From CAYWEM01 sp964457225 (GTDB taxonomy: Bacteria; Acidobacteriota; Aminicenantia; UBA2199): 64,000 nucleotides of DNA. The DNA lies in the NCBI GenBank assembly GCA_964457225.1, contig CAYWEM010000013.1:14970-78969 (forward strand), given 5' to 3'. A program made the position numbers and the translations under genes. Each line of letters opens with the position of its first letter. Position 1 is the first letter of the stretch. Below, piece by piece: positions 1 to 7,854 of the stretch. Under the pieces are notes generated by a model. That model made no database searches and was not told where the DNA came from. It saw nothing but the letters and a program-made list of their open reading frames with translations.

Positions 1-59
1 AGATCGCCAAATCTTATTTCATCTGATAAAATTGCCTGGTGCGAATTGCTGGAGGATGC

Positions 60-2453
60 ATGAAAGCAAAAGTCACTTTTTTAGTTCTGTTTTTCCTGGT
101 TGTTTCTCTATCCGCCGAGGGATACAAGAGCCCGGCCGGCGATATAGCGGACATGGTCGACGCCCTGGAACTTCCGGAAGCATTGCCCAGTCCCCAGGGG
201 AATTATCTGGTTTTGTTGAGTTATGAAAAGATGCCTCCTCTGGAACGTTTGGCCCAAGGTCATCTGAAACTGGCCGGGTTAAGGCTGCAAGCAGCCGATA
301 ACGCGCGCCAGAGAATTACTTATATCACTGAAATGGAAATCATTGACCTGCGTACCCTCAAAAAAACTAAAGTTTTGCTGCCTGAGGGGATTCGCTGCGG
401 CCGGCCGCAATGGTCATACAACGAAAAACACCTGGCTTTCGCCGGTCGCGGCCCCGATGGCACCCGGCTCTACCTCGTTGAAAGGGAAAACGGACAGGTC
501 AAGCCAGTGCCCGGTTTTATGCTCAATGGGATTTTCCACGACGGTTTCAACTGGCTGCATTCGGGGGAAAGCCTGCTGGTTTTCAGTATTCCAGGGGAAA
601 GAGAATCTGCTCCTGAAAAGGATTCAGTACCCCGTGGACCGGTGATACAGGAAAGCGGGGGCAGGGCGGCACCCGCCCGCACTTACCAGGATCTCCTGCA
701 GAATCCCCGAGAAGAGGAATTGTTTGCCTATTACGCCCGGACCAGCCTGCTGGAAGTATCGCCGTTAACCGGAACCGTCAGCAAAATAGGTCCCGAGGGC
801 TGGTTACTGGACGCTGAAATGTCGCCTGACGGGCGTTTCATTCTGATTCACAGAATGGAAAAGCCTTTTTCATACAACGTGCCGTATTACCTTTTTCCGC
901 AAAGAATCGAGGTCTGGGACAGGCAGGGCCATCTGGTTCACCTGCTGGCCGATTTACCACTGGCTGACGGTATTCCCAACCGTGGAGTCCGCACCGGCCC
1001 CAGGCAGGTGTCCTGGCGGCCTTTCAGGCCGGCCGAGCTGGTCTGGCTTGAAGCCCTGGACCAGGGCAATCCTCAGATTGCGGCGGAACACCGTGATCGG
1101 CTGATGTCCCTGGCTGCTCCTTTCAGCGCTGAGCCCCGGGAATTGCTGCTTTTCAAGAATCGCTGCCAGGCTCTTTACTGGGGCAACCCGGCCGGTCGTC
1201 TTCTTGCCGTGGAGATGGACTGGCGCTCATCCCTTATGACGGCCAGGCTGGCCGACAATGTGGATGACCAAAAACACCCGGTGCGCGAACTCTACCAACT
1301 CAACATCAGGGATGATTACAACAATCCAGGTCGCCCCCTGCTCAGGGAAACCGATCAAGGCGAATCAGTCCTGTTTCAGGATGGCGACCTGATGTATTTC
1401 AGCGGAATCCGCTCTTCTCCGCTTGGAGACCGCCCGTTTCTGGAGAGTTTTCACCTGGGGAGTTTCACCCGGAGGAAGCTTTTCGAGTCCGGAAAAACCG
1501 ACTTTGAAACTTTTGTTGCTTTTGCCGGTACAGGCGGACTCAGATTCGTCAGCCGCCGTGAATCGGCCCTGGATCCTCCCAATTACTTCCTGAGAAGGCT
1601 CAATTCTTCCCGCAGGCAGGAGCTTACAGCGTACCCCGACCCGACACCTCTGTTGCGCCGGGTGAAAAAGGAATTGATAAGCTATCGCCGGGCCGATGGG
1701 GTTGAACTTTCCGGAACCCTTTACCTGCCGCCGGATTTTGTCGCAGGCCGACCGGTGCCTGCAGTAATCTGGGCCTATCCCCTGGAATACAGCGATGACA
1801 GTGTCGCCGGGCAGGTGCGCGGCTCGAGCAGGCGTTTCACCAGGCTGCGCGGAGCGTCTCATCTCTACCTGCTGACCAGGGGCTATGCCGTGCTTGACAA
1901 TGCCCAGATGCCGGTGGTCGGAGATCCAGAAACTATGAACGACAGTTTCATCGAACAAATTGTAGCCGGGGCCGCGGCGGCGGTTGAAAAGCTGGTGGAA
2001 ATGGGTGTAGCCGACCGGGCCAGGGTGGGAGTGGGAGGCCACAGTTACGGAGCTTTCATGACCGCCAACCTGTTGGCCCACAGTGATCTGTTCGCCGCCG
2101 GCGTGGCTCGCAGCGGCGCCTACAACCGCACCCTGACTCCATTCGGTTTTCAGAGTGAAAGACGTTCTCTCTGGGAGGCGCCCCAGGTTTATACCGCGAT
2201 TTCTCCTTTCATGCACTCTTCGAAGCTTAAAACTCCGATTCTCCTGATACACGGTGAAGACGACAACAACAGCGGTACCTTTCCCATGCAGTCGCAGAGG
2301 TTTTTCCAGGCCCTGCAGGGACATGGAGCCGTCGCCCGTTTGGTCATGCTGCCCTTGGAAGGCCATGGTTACCAGGCCAGGGAATCGATACTGCACGTTA
2401 TTCAGGAAACCATGGAATGGTTTGATCGTTTTCTGAAGTTTTCCCGGGAATGA
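60..2453 (+). CDS. Secreted S9 family (prolyl oligopeptidase/glutamyl endopeptidase-like) serine peptidase
   Basis: A 797-residue protein with an N-terminal signal peptide (MKAKVTFLVLFFLVVSLSAEG), a long beta-propeller-like region (about 30-540) and a C-terminal alpha/beta hydrolase domain. The catalytic triad is visible: Ser662 in GGHSYGAF, Asp735 in HGEDDN and His769 in EGHGYQ. Layout and length match S9D glutamyl endopeptidase-like enzymes, which degrade peptides in the periplasm or outside the cell. The ATG at 60 is chosen over an in-frame GTG at 39 because GGAGG lies at 51-55 and the signal peptide begins there. The upstream region is cut by the window edge. Family call is firm; substrate preference is inferred. 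Confidence 0.9.
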   Translation: MKAKVTFLVLFFLVVSLSAEGYKSPAGDIADMVDALELPEALPSPQGNYLVLLSYEKMPPLERLAQGHLKLAGLRLQAADNARQRITYITEMEIIDLRTLKKTKVLLPEGIRCGRPQWSYNEKHLAFAGRGPDGTRLYLVERENGQVKPVPGFMLNGIFHDGFNWLHSGESLLVFSIPGERESAPEKDSVPRGPVIQESGGRAAPARTYQDLLQNPREEELFAYYARTSLLEVSPLTGTVSKIGPEGWLLDAEMSPDGRFILIHRMEKPFSYNVPYYLFPQRIEVWDRQGHLVHLLADLPLADGIPNRGVRTGPRQVSWRPFRPAELVWLEALDQGNPQIAAEHRDRLMSLAAPFSAEPRELLLFKNRCQALYWGNPAGRLLAVEMDWRSSLMTARLADNVDDQKHPVRELYQLNIRDDYNNPGRPLLRETDQGESVLFQDGDLMYFSGIRSSPLGDRPFLESFHLGSFTRRKLFESGKTDFETFVAFAGTGGLRFVSRRESALDPPNYFLRRLNSSRRQELTAYPDPTPLLRRVKKELISYRRADGVELSGTLYLPPDFVAGRPVPAVIWAYPLEYSDDSVAGQVRGSSRRFTRLRGASHLYLLTRGYAVLDNAQMPVVGDPETMNDSFIEQIVAGAAAAVEKLVEMGVADRARVGVGGHSYGAFMTANLLAHSDLFAAGVARSGAYNRTLTPFGFQSERRSLWEAPQVYTAISPFMHSSKLKTPILLIHGEDDNNSGTFPMQSQRFFQALQGHGAVARLVMLPLEGHGYQARESILHVIQETMEWFDRFLKFSRE

Positions 2454-2490
2454 CAACCGGGCCTGTATGCCTTATAAAAAGGGGACTTGA

Positions 2491-3243
2491 ATGCTCTTGA
2501 CGGTTGATCTGGGTAATTCCACCATGAGCCTGGCCGTGTTCAATGCGGGGCGACCGGCCTGGCGCGGAAAAATAAAAACCGGGAGCGCGGCGCCGGAAAA
2601 ACTTTTAAATGAGATTCCGCCGCCGCTTTTCAGGCGGAAAATAAGGGCCGCCGCAGTCGCTTCCGTGGTGCCCGAATTGAACGGCCTTCTAAGCAGGCAG
2701 CTGCGCCGGGCATTCAAGGTGGAACCATTTTTCCTGAATCATCGGAACTGCCCGGGCCTGACCCTGCTGGTCAGGACTCCGGAGCAGCTCGGGGCGGATC
2801 GCATCGCCGCCTGCCTGGGGGCATTGAGCCTTTTACCGCCGCCGTTGCTGGTGGTCGATGCCGGAACCGCGGTGACATTTGAAGCTATCAACCGGGCCGG
2901 TGAATACCTGGGCGGGGCGATCATGCCGGGACCGGAGCTGGCCGGCCGTTCACTGGCCCAGGGTGCGGCCCGGCTGCGTAAAGTAGCTCCCAGAAAACCG
3001 GAAGGGGCTATCGGCCGGGACTCACTGGAAAACATCAGGGCCGGACTTTATTACGGCCTGGTCGGGGCGATAAAAACCTTTATCTGCGAATACAGGTCCA
3101 TTCTTGGACCGGAAATGAGAGTACTGGCCTGCGGCGGAGCCATATCCCTGGTGAGGGACGAGATACCTGAAATAGATCTTTTTGAACCGGACTTGATCCA
3201 TATCGGCCTGAACCGGGCCTGGCTGGCAAGGCGGGAAAATTGA
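2491..3243 (+). CDS. coaX: Type III pantothenate kinase
   Basis: Phosphorylates pantothenate in the first step of coenzyme A synthesis, in the cytoplasm. At 250 residues it is the normal type III size. It carries the ASKHA-fold signatures of CoaX: DLGNST at 6-11 (phosphate loop with Asp6), GADR at 101-104, DAGT at 123-126 and GGAIMPG further on. It lies 37 bp after the S9 peptidase gene. Its TGA overlaps the TTG start of the next gene as TTGA, suggesting translational coupling. Confidence 0.95.
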   Translation: MLLTVDLGNSTMSLAVFNAGRPAWRGKIKTGSAAPEKLLNEIPPPLFRRKIRAAAVASVVPELNGLLSRQLRRAFKVEPFFLNHRNCPGLTLLVRTPEQLGADRIAACLGALSLLPPPLLVVDAGTAVTFEAINRAGEYLGGAIMPGPELAGRSLAQGAARLRKVAPRKPEGAIGRDSLENIRAGLYYGLVGAIKTFICEYRSILGPEMRVLACGGAISLVRDEIPEIDLFEPDLIHIGLNRAWLARREN

Positions 3244-3887
3244 TCGTCGCGAAAAGAAACGCGAGTGAAGCACATGATTACGTTCTTGGCTTGATCGAGG
3301 CTGCTTCGCAGAATTTCGGACTGCGTTTTTTTATCACCAGCCGCGATTTTGACCGCTTGTTTCGCTGGTGGGAAAAAGGGATCCCCGAAAAACTGGTACT
3401 CGAGGCTATTGGTCGGGTGGCGGCCAGGAAAAGAAAAAAAAATGAAAGCCTGAAGAGTTTTTTCTCCTGTGATAACGAGGTTAAAAAGCTCTTTGCCGCC
3501 TTACGCGAGGCCGGCGTCGGCCAGGTTTCAAGCCCCCAACCCCAAGCAGGCATGCTTCGCGATGAAATCGGAGAATTCTTCAAGCGGCCGTCTCCGGAAT
3601 TGTCTCCTTTCATGGAAAAATTCAGGCTTCTGGCCGATGCCGCTCCTGACTGCAGGTCGGCTCTGAGCCGGGAGCTGCAGGAAGAAATACTGCGGGCTTA
3701 TGAAAATGATCTTGAATTACAGGTGCAGACTGAGATGTTCCTGCGCCAGCTGGCCCCGGAATTGCAGCGACCGGATTTGATCAGGTGTTTCAAAATCCGT
3801 TTTCTGCACAAAAAACTCGGACTGCCCGGATTTCTTCTTAACCCGGAACGCCCCGTTAATCCCGGAACATCGACAACCGGGTCTTGA
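3240..3887 (+). CDS. Uncharacterised protein, possible cytoplasmic helical protein
   Basis: 215 residues, not assigned to a named family. The first 75 residues hold a compact helical segment (SRDFDRLFRWWEKGIP then VLEAIGRVAARKRKKN) resembling an uncharacterised proteobacterial/acidobacterial family with a pattern of the type S-D-W-x-L-I-x-x-W-x-x-x-GIP. No signal peptide or membrane segment is seen. The likely start is TTG at 3240, overlapping the coaX stop in TTGA; no ATG occurs before residue 104. RecX was considered because of the small helical composition, but its repeats were not recognised. Coupling to coaX suggests co-expression, not necessarily shared function. Confidence 0.7.
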   Translation: MIVAKRNASEAHDYVLGLIEAASQNFGLRFFITSRDFDRLFRWWEKGIPEKLVLEAIGRVAARKRKKNESLKSFFSCDNEVKKLFAALREAGVGQVSSPQPQAGMLRDEIGEFFKRPSPELSPFMEKFRLLADAAPDCRSALSRELQEEILRAYENDLELQVQTEMFLRQLAPELQRPDLIRCFKIRFLHKKLGLPGFLLNPERPVNPGTSTTGS

Positions 3888-3977
3888 CAAAGCGGGGTGA
3901 CTTCAGCATATTGAAAAAAGGAATTTCCTGTTTTGAGGTACGCTCCAAAAGAACTGGCGAAAACAGAGGAGAAGAAC

Positions 3978-5078
3978 ATGTTTTTTGGTTTCCTGCTTTT
4001 TTTTATCGTAGTTTGCCTGTTGTTGTTTTCGATGAACTATTTCCTGTTCAGCAGGTTGGCCGGCGGCCTGGAATTGGCCGTGACTCAAAGAAAGATACTT
4101 TTTTACTTTTTGCTCCTGCTGTCCTTGTGCTTTTTACTGGGCCAACTGGCCTTGAGAATCTTTCATCTCTGGCTGCCTCTGCTGATCGGCTCCATCTGGC
4201 TGGGCATACTGGCCCTGGGTGTCACCGTTTTTTCCTGTGAATGGCTGATGAGCCGGATCTGGCCGGAAAAAAGAGCCCTGTTCACCCTGGCCGCCTTGCT
4301 GTTATTGCTGGGAACCGTGGTGTTCTCCCTGGTCCGCGGCGGGGCCATGCCGGAAGTGCGCCATATAGAACTTGAATTACCCGGATTAGCGCCGGAAAAG
4401 GCTCCACTGGTACTGGTACAGATATCAGACCTTCATCTCGGTTACCTGGTGCCCCTGTCCAGGCTGGAAAAAATCGTGGCCCGCTGTAATGAACTGCAGC
4501 CCGATATTCTGGTTATCACCGGTGACCTGGTCGATGGGGACCCCGGTCGCCTGGGTGATTTCGCCTCGGCTCTGTCCAACCTGCGTTCCAGGTACGGGGT
4601 TTTCATGGTCACCGGAAACCACGAATTTTATTCCGGAATTGAAAAGTTCGAGGAAATGGCCGGGCAGGCCCGGATCACCCTGTTGCGAAACGAAAGCCTG
4701 GTAGTCGGTGAAGCTGTGGAACTGATCGGGTTGGATGACGATCACGGGAAAAGGATGGGCGGTCCCGGCCCGGCCGATCTTGACGATTTGAACCTGGATG
4801 ATACCGGACTGCCCAGGATATTGCTCTATCACCAGCCGCTGCGTTTTGACCGGCATGTCTCCCGGGGTGTTAATCTTCAGCTTTCCGGGCATACCCATGC
4901 CGGTCAGATCCCCCCCCTGGACCTGTTGGTTTTCCTTTCTTTCCGCCGGCATTACGGGCTGTTCGGTAATCAGAATGCCTGGATTTACACCTCCAGTGGA
5001 GCCGGCACCTGGGGACCGCCGATGCGGCTCTTTTCGCGCAATGAAATCGTCCGTTTCGTCCTGCGGTCCGGAGATTAA
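3978..5078 (+). CDS. Membrane-anchored metallophosphoesterase (YkuE/YaeI-like)
   Basis: 366 residues: about four N-terminal transmembrane helices (1-125) followed by a calcineurin-like phosphoesterase domain. Di-metal ligand motifs are complete: SDLHLG (Asp151, His153), GDLVDG (Asp183), GNHE (Asn214, His215) and GHTH (His305, His307). Relatives hydrolyse phosphoesters, in some cases lipid-linked ones such as UDP-diacylglucosamine; the substrate here is unknown. The ATG at 3978 follows GAGGAG at 3965-3970 and is preferred over an upstream TTG at 3933. The gene ends tail to tail with the next, both TAA stops sharing the TTAA at 5075-5078. Confidence 0.88.
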   Translation: MFFGFLLFFIVVCLLLFSMNYFLFSRLAGGLELAVTQRKILFYFLLLLSLCFLLGQLALRIFHLWLPLLIGSIWLGILALGVTVFSCEWLMSRIWPEKRALFTLAALLLLLGTVVFSLVRGGAMPEVRHIELELPGLAPEKAPLVLVQISDLHLGYLVPLSRLEKIVARCNELQPDILVITGDLVDGDPGRLGDFASALSNLRSRYGVFMVTGNHEFYSGIEKFEEMAGQARITLLRNESLVVGEAVELIGLDDDHGKRMGGPGPADLDDLNLDDTGLPRILLYHQPLRFDRHVSRGVNLQLSGHTHAGQIPPLDLLVFLSFRRHYGLFGNQNAWIYTSSGAGTWGPPMRLFSRNEIVRFVLRSGD

Positions 5079-6676
5079 TCCCAGGCTACCCGCCAGAGAG
5101 GCACGGCCTGACCGTCAACATCGTGGATGCCTGCCAGCAGTTCTGTTTTTATCCCCTGATCGTTGCAGGCCTGCCTGGTGTCGGGCGAAAAAATGTATAT
5201 CCGGTTCCAGAATTCATCTCTGAGTGCCGGTTCTGTCTGCAGCAGGTGGACGATTTCGAAATCAACCAGCGGGTTGTTCTGCAGGTCCAGCGGGGCCAGG
5301 AAGCGATCGCGCAGGTCGGCGTTCTGTTTCAGCACCAGTATCATTTCATCCAGCATCGACATTAGTATGTCCGAATCAACGTCGATTCTGAGCTGGCGGA
5401 TTTTTTTCTCCGGAAAAGAAACAAACTGCATGTACTTGACGAACATGGCTTCCAGGTAGTTGTCGGTGGCCAGCAGGGCCCCATCAGGCAGGGCGGCGAA
5501 AACGGCGTTGAGCTGTTTTTCTTCCATTACTTCACCGCTCAGGTCAACCAGGGGATAATTGGTTACTGCTACTGCCAGGCCCAGTAAAACCAGGACTGCC
5601 AACAAGAGCGCCCGGGCCGGGCGGCGTCCGGCGGTTTTTTTATCAAGTCGGGCCAGGCCTGCTGCCGCGGCCAGGGAGAAGAGCATCAGTGCCGGAATAA
5701 AATAGACGTAGATGTCCGGGATATCGTAATTGGCGGCGTAAAACAACTGTCCCCCGATGGCCAGGAACAGCAACAGCAGAAAACTGCGGTTTTTTTTATA
5801 AATCAAGGCAAAACCGAACAGGCTGAGCAGTAAAACAGGCCAGGTCAGTTCATTTACCAGGGTTTTGCCGATCAGCGGCAAGCGCTCGGAAAGCAATTCG
5901 CCGGGTGAAAAGACGAACATACTGCTCTGAAACTGCCTGCCGCTGACCAGGGTGAAAAGATCCTGCAGGTTGAAAACCCGGTGTTCCAGGTATGGAGCTT
6001 CCTGGATACTTCTCAGAATCAGCAGCAGGTACTGACCGGCTCCCAGCAGTACCGCGGCCGAAGCGGCCAGCAGGGTTTTGCCGCGGAAGATGATTTTTTT
6101 GTCAATCAGCAGAATGAAAGCCAGGAAAGCCGGGAACACGGTGATCATGGTCAGATGGTTGCCGAAACTCAGGGCGTAAACAAGGAAAAAAGAGTACAGC
6201 CATTTGGAACGGCCCGATTCCTGCCAGCGGACCAGCAGATAAATTGAAGTGATCAGAAGGAAGGCGTTGAGAGAGTAAACCTCGGCGACCAGGGCCTGTT
6301 CCCAGAAAGTGAATCCAAGTCCCAGAAACAGGCTTGATAAGAAAGCCGCTGGGATACTGCCGCTGGTTCTGCGGGCGGTGGCATAAAGCATCAGAAGTGT
6401 GGCCAGGGCGAAAAAAACCGACATCAGGTTGGCCCGGAAAGCAATCGAACCAAGGGGGAGCTGAATGAAGAGCTTGTTGAGAATTATGTACAAGGGGTAC
6501 CCGGTGGCATGGGGCACGCCCATAACCTGGCCGATGAACTGGAATTTCGCGGTGTCTCCGGTATAGCCCAACCCAGGCAACATGGTGCTGAGATACAGGG
6601 GGACAAAAACCAGCATCAAAAAAAACTGGGGCCAGAGTCCGCGCCCTTTTGCGGCTTGATCCAGGAAATGCTTCAT
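5075..6676 (-). CDS. DUF2723 family (GT117-like) membrane glycosyltransferase
   Basis: 533 residues with about ten hydrophobic helices, starting in a long first periplasmic loop signature: GDTAKFQFIGQ then HATGYPLYIILN, the hallmark of DUF2723 proteins. These are GT-C fold enzymes thought to add sugars from lipid-linked donors to exported proteins or lipids. The C-terminal 120 residues look soluble and extracytoplasmic. The start at 6676 lies 7 bp after the stop of the AlaX gene, so the two are probably co-transcribed. The donor and acceptor cannot be told from sequence. Confidence 0.85.
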   Translation of the reverse strand: MKHFLDQAAKGRGLWPQFFLMLVFVPLYLSTMLPGLGYTGDTAKFQFIGQVMGVPHATGYPLYIILNKLFIQLPLGSIAFRANLMSVFFALATLLMLYATARRTSGSIPAAFLSSLFLGLGFTFWEQALVAEVYSLNAFLLITSIYLLVRWQESGRSKWLYSFFLVYALSFGNHLTMITVFPAFLAFILLIDKKIIFRGKTLLAASAAVLLGAGQYLLLILRSIQEAPYLEHRVFNLQDLFTLVSGRQFQSSMFVFSPGELLSERLPLIGKTLVNELTWPVLLLSLFGFALIYKKNRSFLLLLFLAIGGQLFYAANYDIPDIYVYFIPALMLFSLAAAAGLARLDKKTAGRRPARALLLAVLVLLGLAVAVTNYPLVDLSGEVMEEKQLNAVFAALPDGALLATDNYLEAMFVKYMQFVSFPEKKIRQLRIDVDSDILMSMLDEMILVLKQNADLRDRFLAPLDLQNNPLVDFEIVHLLQTEPALRDEFWNRIYIFSPDTRQACNDQGIKTELLAGIHDVDGQAVPLWRVAWD

Positions 6677-6683
6677 TCCAGTT

Positions 6684-7847
6684 TTATTCCCCGTTGAAAA
6701 GGTCCTGCAGCCGGGCCAGGGCTTCTGGAATACGGTCCGGTTCTGAGAAGGAACCTTCAATCAATTGACTGCGGCCGCCGCCCCGGCCGCCCAGCAGAGC
6801 GAAAAGAGATGCGGCCGTTTCCCTGAGGTCATGGCGGCCGCTGCCGTCGCCGACCAGCAGGTAGGATTTCGGATCGGAACTGAACAGGCAGATTCCGATT
6901 CCCTGATTCAATGCTTCCACGGCCATTTGCTTTATTCCGGCCGCTTCGAGGCCGGGTATTTCACGGTAGAAAAAACTCTTGCCTGCCAGTTTTGCTGCAG
7001 CCAGTTCCTGCTTTAAAGCGGCGTATTTCAAGTCAAGGTTTTCTTTCTTGAGTCGATCTTTTTCTTCTTTCAGTTTAAGAACCGCTGTAAGGAATTCATC
7101 TGGGGTGACACCGAGTAATTGCTGCATACGGCCGGTCAGGGAGGATTTGAGCTGGTAGTCCCGCAGGGCCCTTTCACCGGCCTGGAAGTACAGCCGGCAA
7201 TGACCGCGCACCCGGTCGGTGCCGATGATCTTGATCAGCCCGATCTGGCCGGTACTGCGCAGGTGGGTGCCGCCGCAGGCAGAATAGTCCATTGAATCGA
7301 TTTCAATCACCCTGATCGGGCCGCTCACCTTGGGAGGTTTACGCAGCGGCAGTTCCCCGGCCTCTTTGATCAGGTGAATGCGGATGGACAGGTCCGCGAA
7401 AACCAGGCGGTTACAATCATTTTCAAGCTGTTCCCTTTCTTCTTCACTGAATGAGCGGCGATCGGTTTCAATGCTGGCATGCTCTTCGTTCAGGGAAAAA
7501 GACAGAGTGGCGGCTCCGAAGCTTTTCAGAAGTACCTGGGAAAGCAGGTGCTGGGCGCTGTGCTGCTGCATGAATGAAAATCGGCGTTCGAAATCTATGA
7601 CCAGGCGGCAGGGCCCGCCTCCGGGATCATGCTTCAGCAGGTGGTATATCCTGCCGTTGCGTTCTTCAATGCCGATGACTTCCCGGCCGTCTACGGTTCC
7701 CGTGTCCGCCGGCTGGCCGCCGTCGCCGGGATAAAAAACGGTTTCAGCAAAACTGAGCAGATACTTGTCTTCTTCCTTGATCTTTTCAATGATCGCGCTG
7801 ACCGTCTCCCGGCGAAAGGAGTCTTGCAGGTACAGGCGATCATTCAT
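6684..7847 (-). CDS. Alanyl-tRNA editing protein, AlaX-L type with DHHA1 domain
   Basis: 387 residues. Relatives hydrolyse mischarged Ser-tRNA(Ala) or Gly-tRNA(Ala) in trans. The editing-site zinc ligands are present: HSAQH (His96, His100) and CGGTH (Cys191, His195). After the editing domain comes a coiled-coil (about 240-280, KLKEEKDRLKKENLDLK) and a DHHA1-like C-terminal domain with GGRGGGR near 360, as in the C-terminal half of alanyl-tRNA synthetase. No aminoacylation domain precedes it, so it is a free-standing editor and not a truncated AlaS. It sits 7 bp downstream of the spermidine-synthase-like gene (7855-10188). Confidence 0.9.
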   Translation of the reverse strand: MNDRLYLQDSFRRETVSAIIEKIKEEDKYLLSFAETVFYPGDGGQPADTGTVDGREVIGIEERNGRIYHLLKHDPGGGPCRLVIDFERRFSFMQQHSAQHLLSQVLLKSFGAATLSFSLNEEHASIETDRRSFSEEEREQLENDCNRLVFADLSIRIHLIKEAGELPLRKPPKVSGPIRVIEIDSMDYSACGGTHLRSTGQIGLIKIIGTDRVRGHCRLYFQAGERALRDYQLKSSLTGRMQQLLGVTPDEFLTAVLKLKEEKDRLKKENLDLKYAALKQELAAAKLAGKSFFYREIPGLEAAGIKQMAVEALNQGIGICLFSSDPKSYLLVGDGSGRHDLRETAASLFALLGGRGGGRSQLIEGSFSEPDRIPEALARLQDLFNGE

Positions 7848-7854
7848 AATTCAT

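Noticed and set aside
1365..2456. Long open frame on the minus strand under the S9 peptidase gene
   Set aside because: The plus-strand frame has a complete signal peptide and catalytic triad; the antisense frame has no recognisable protein features and is a shadow of GC-rich codons.
3240..3887. RecX-like regulator
   Set aside because: Size and helices are compatible but the RecX repeats were not recognised.
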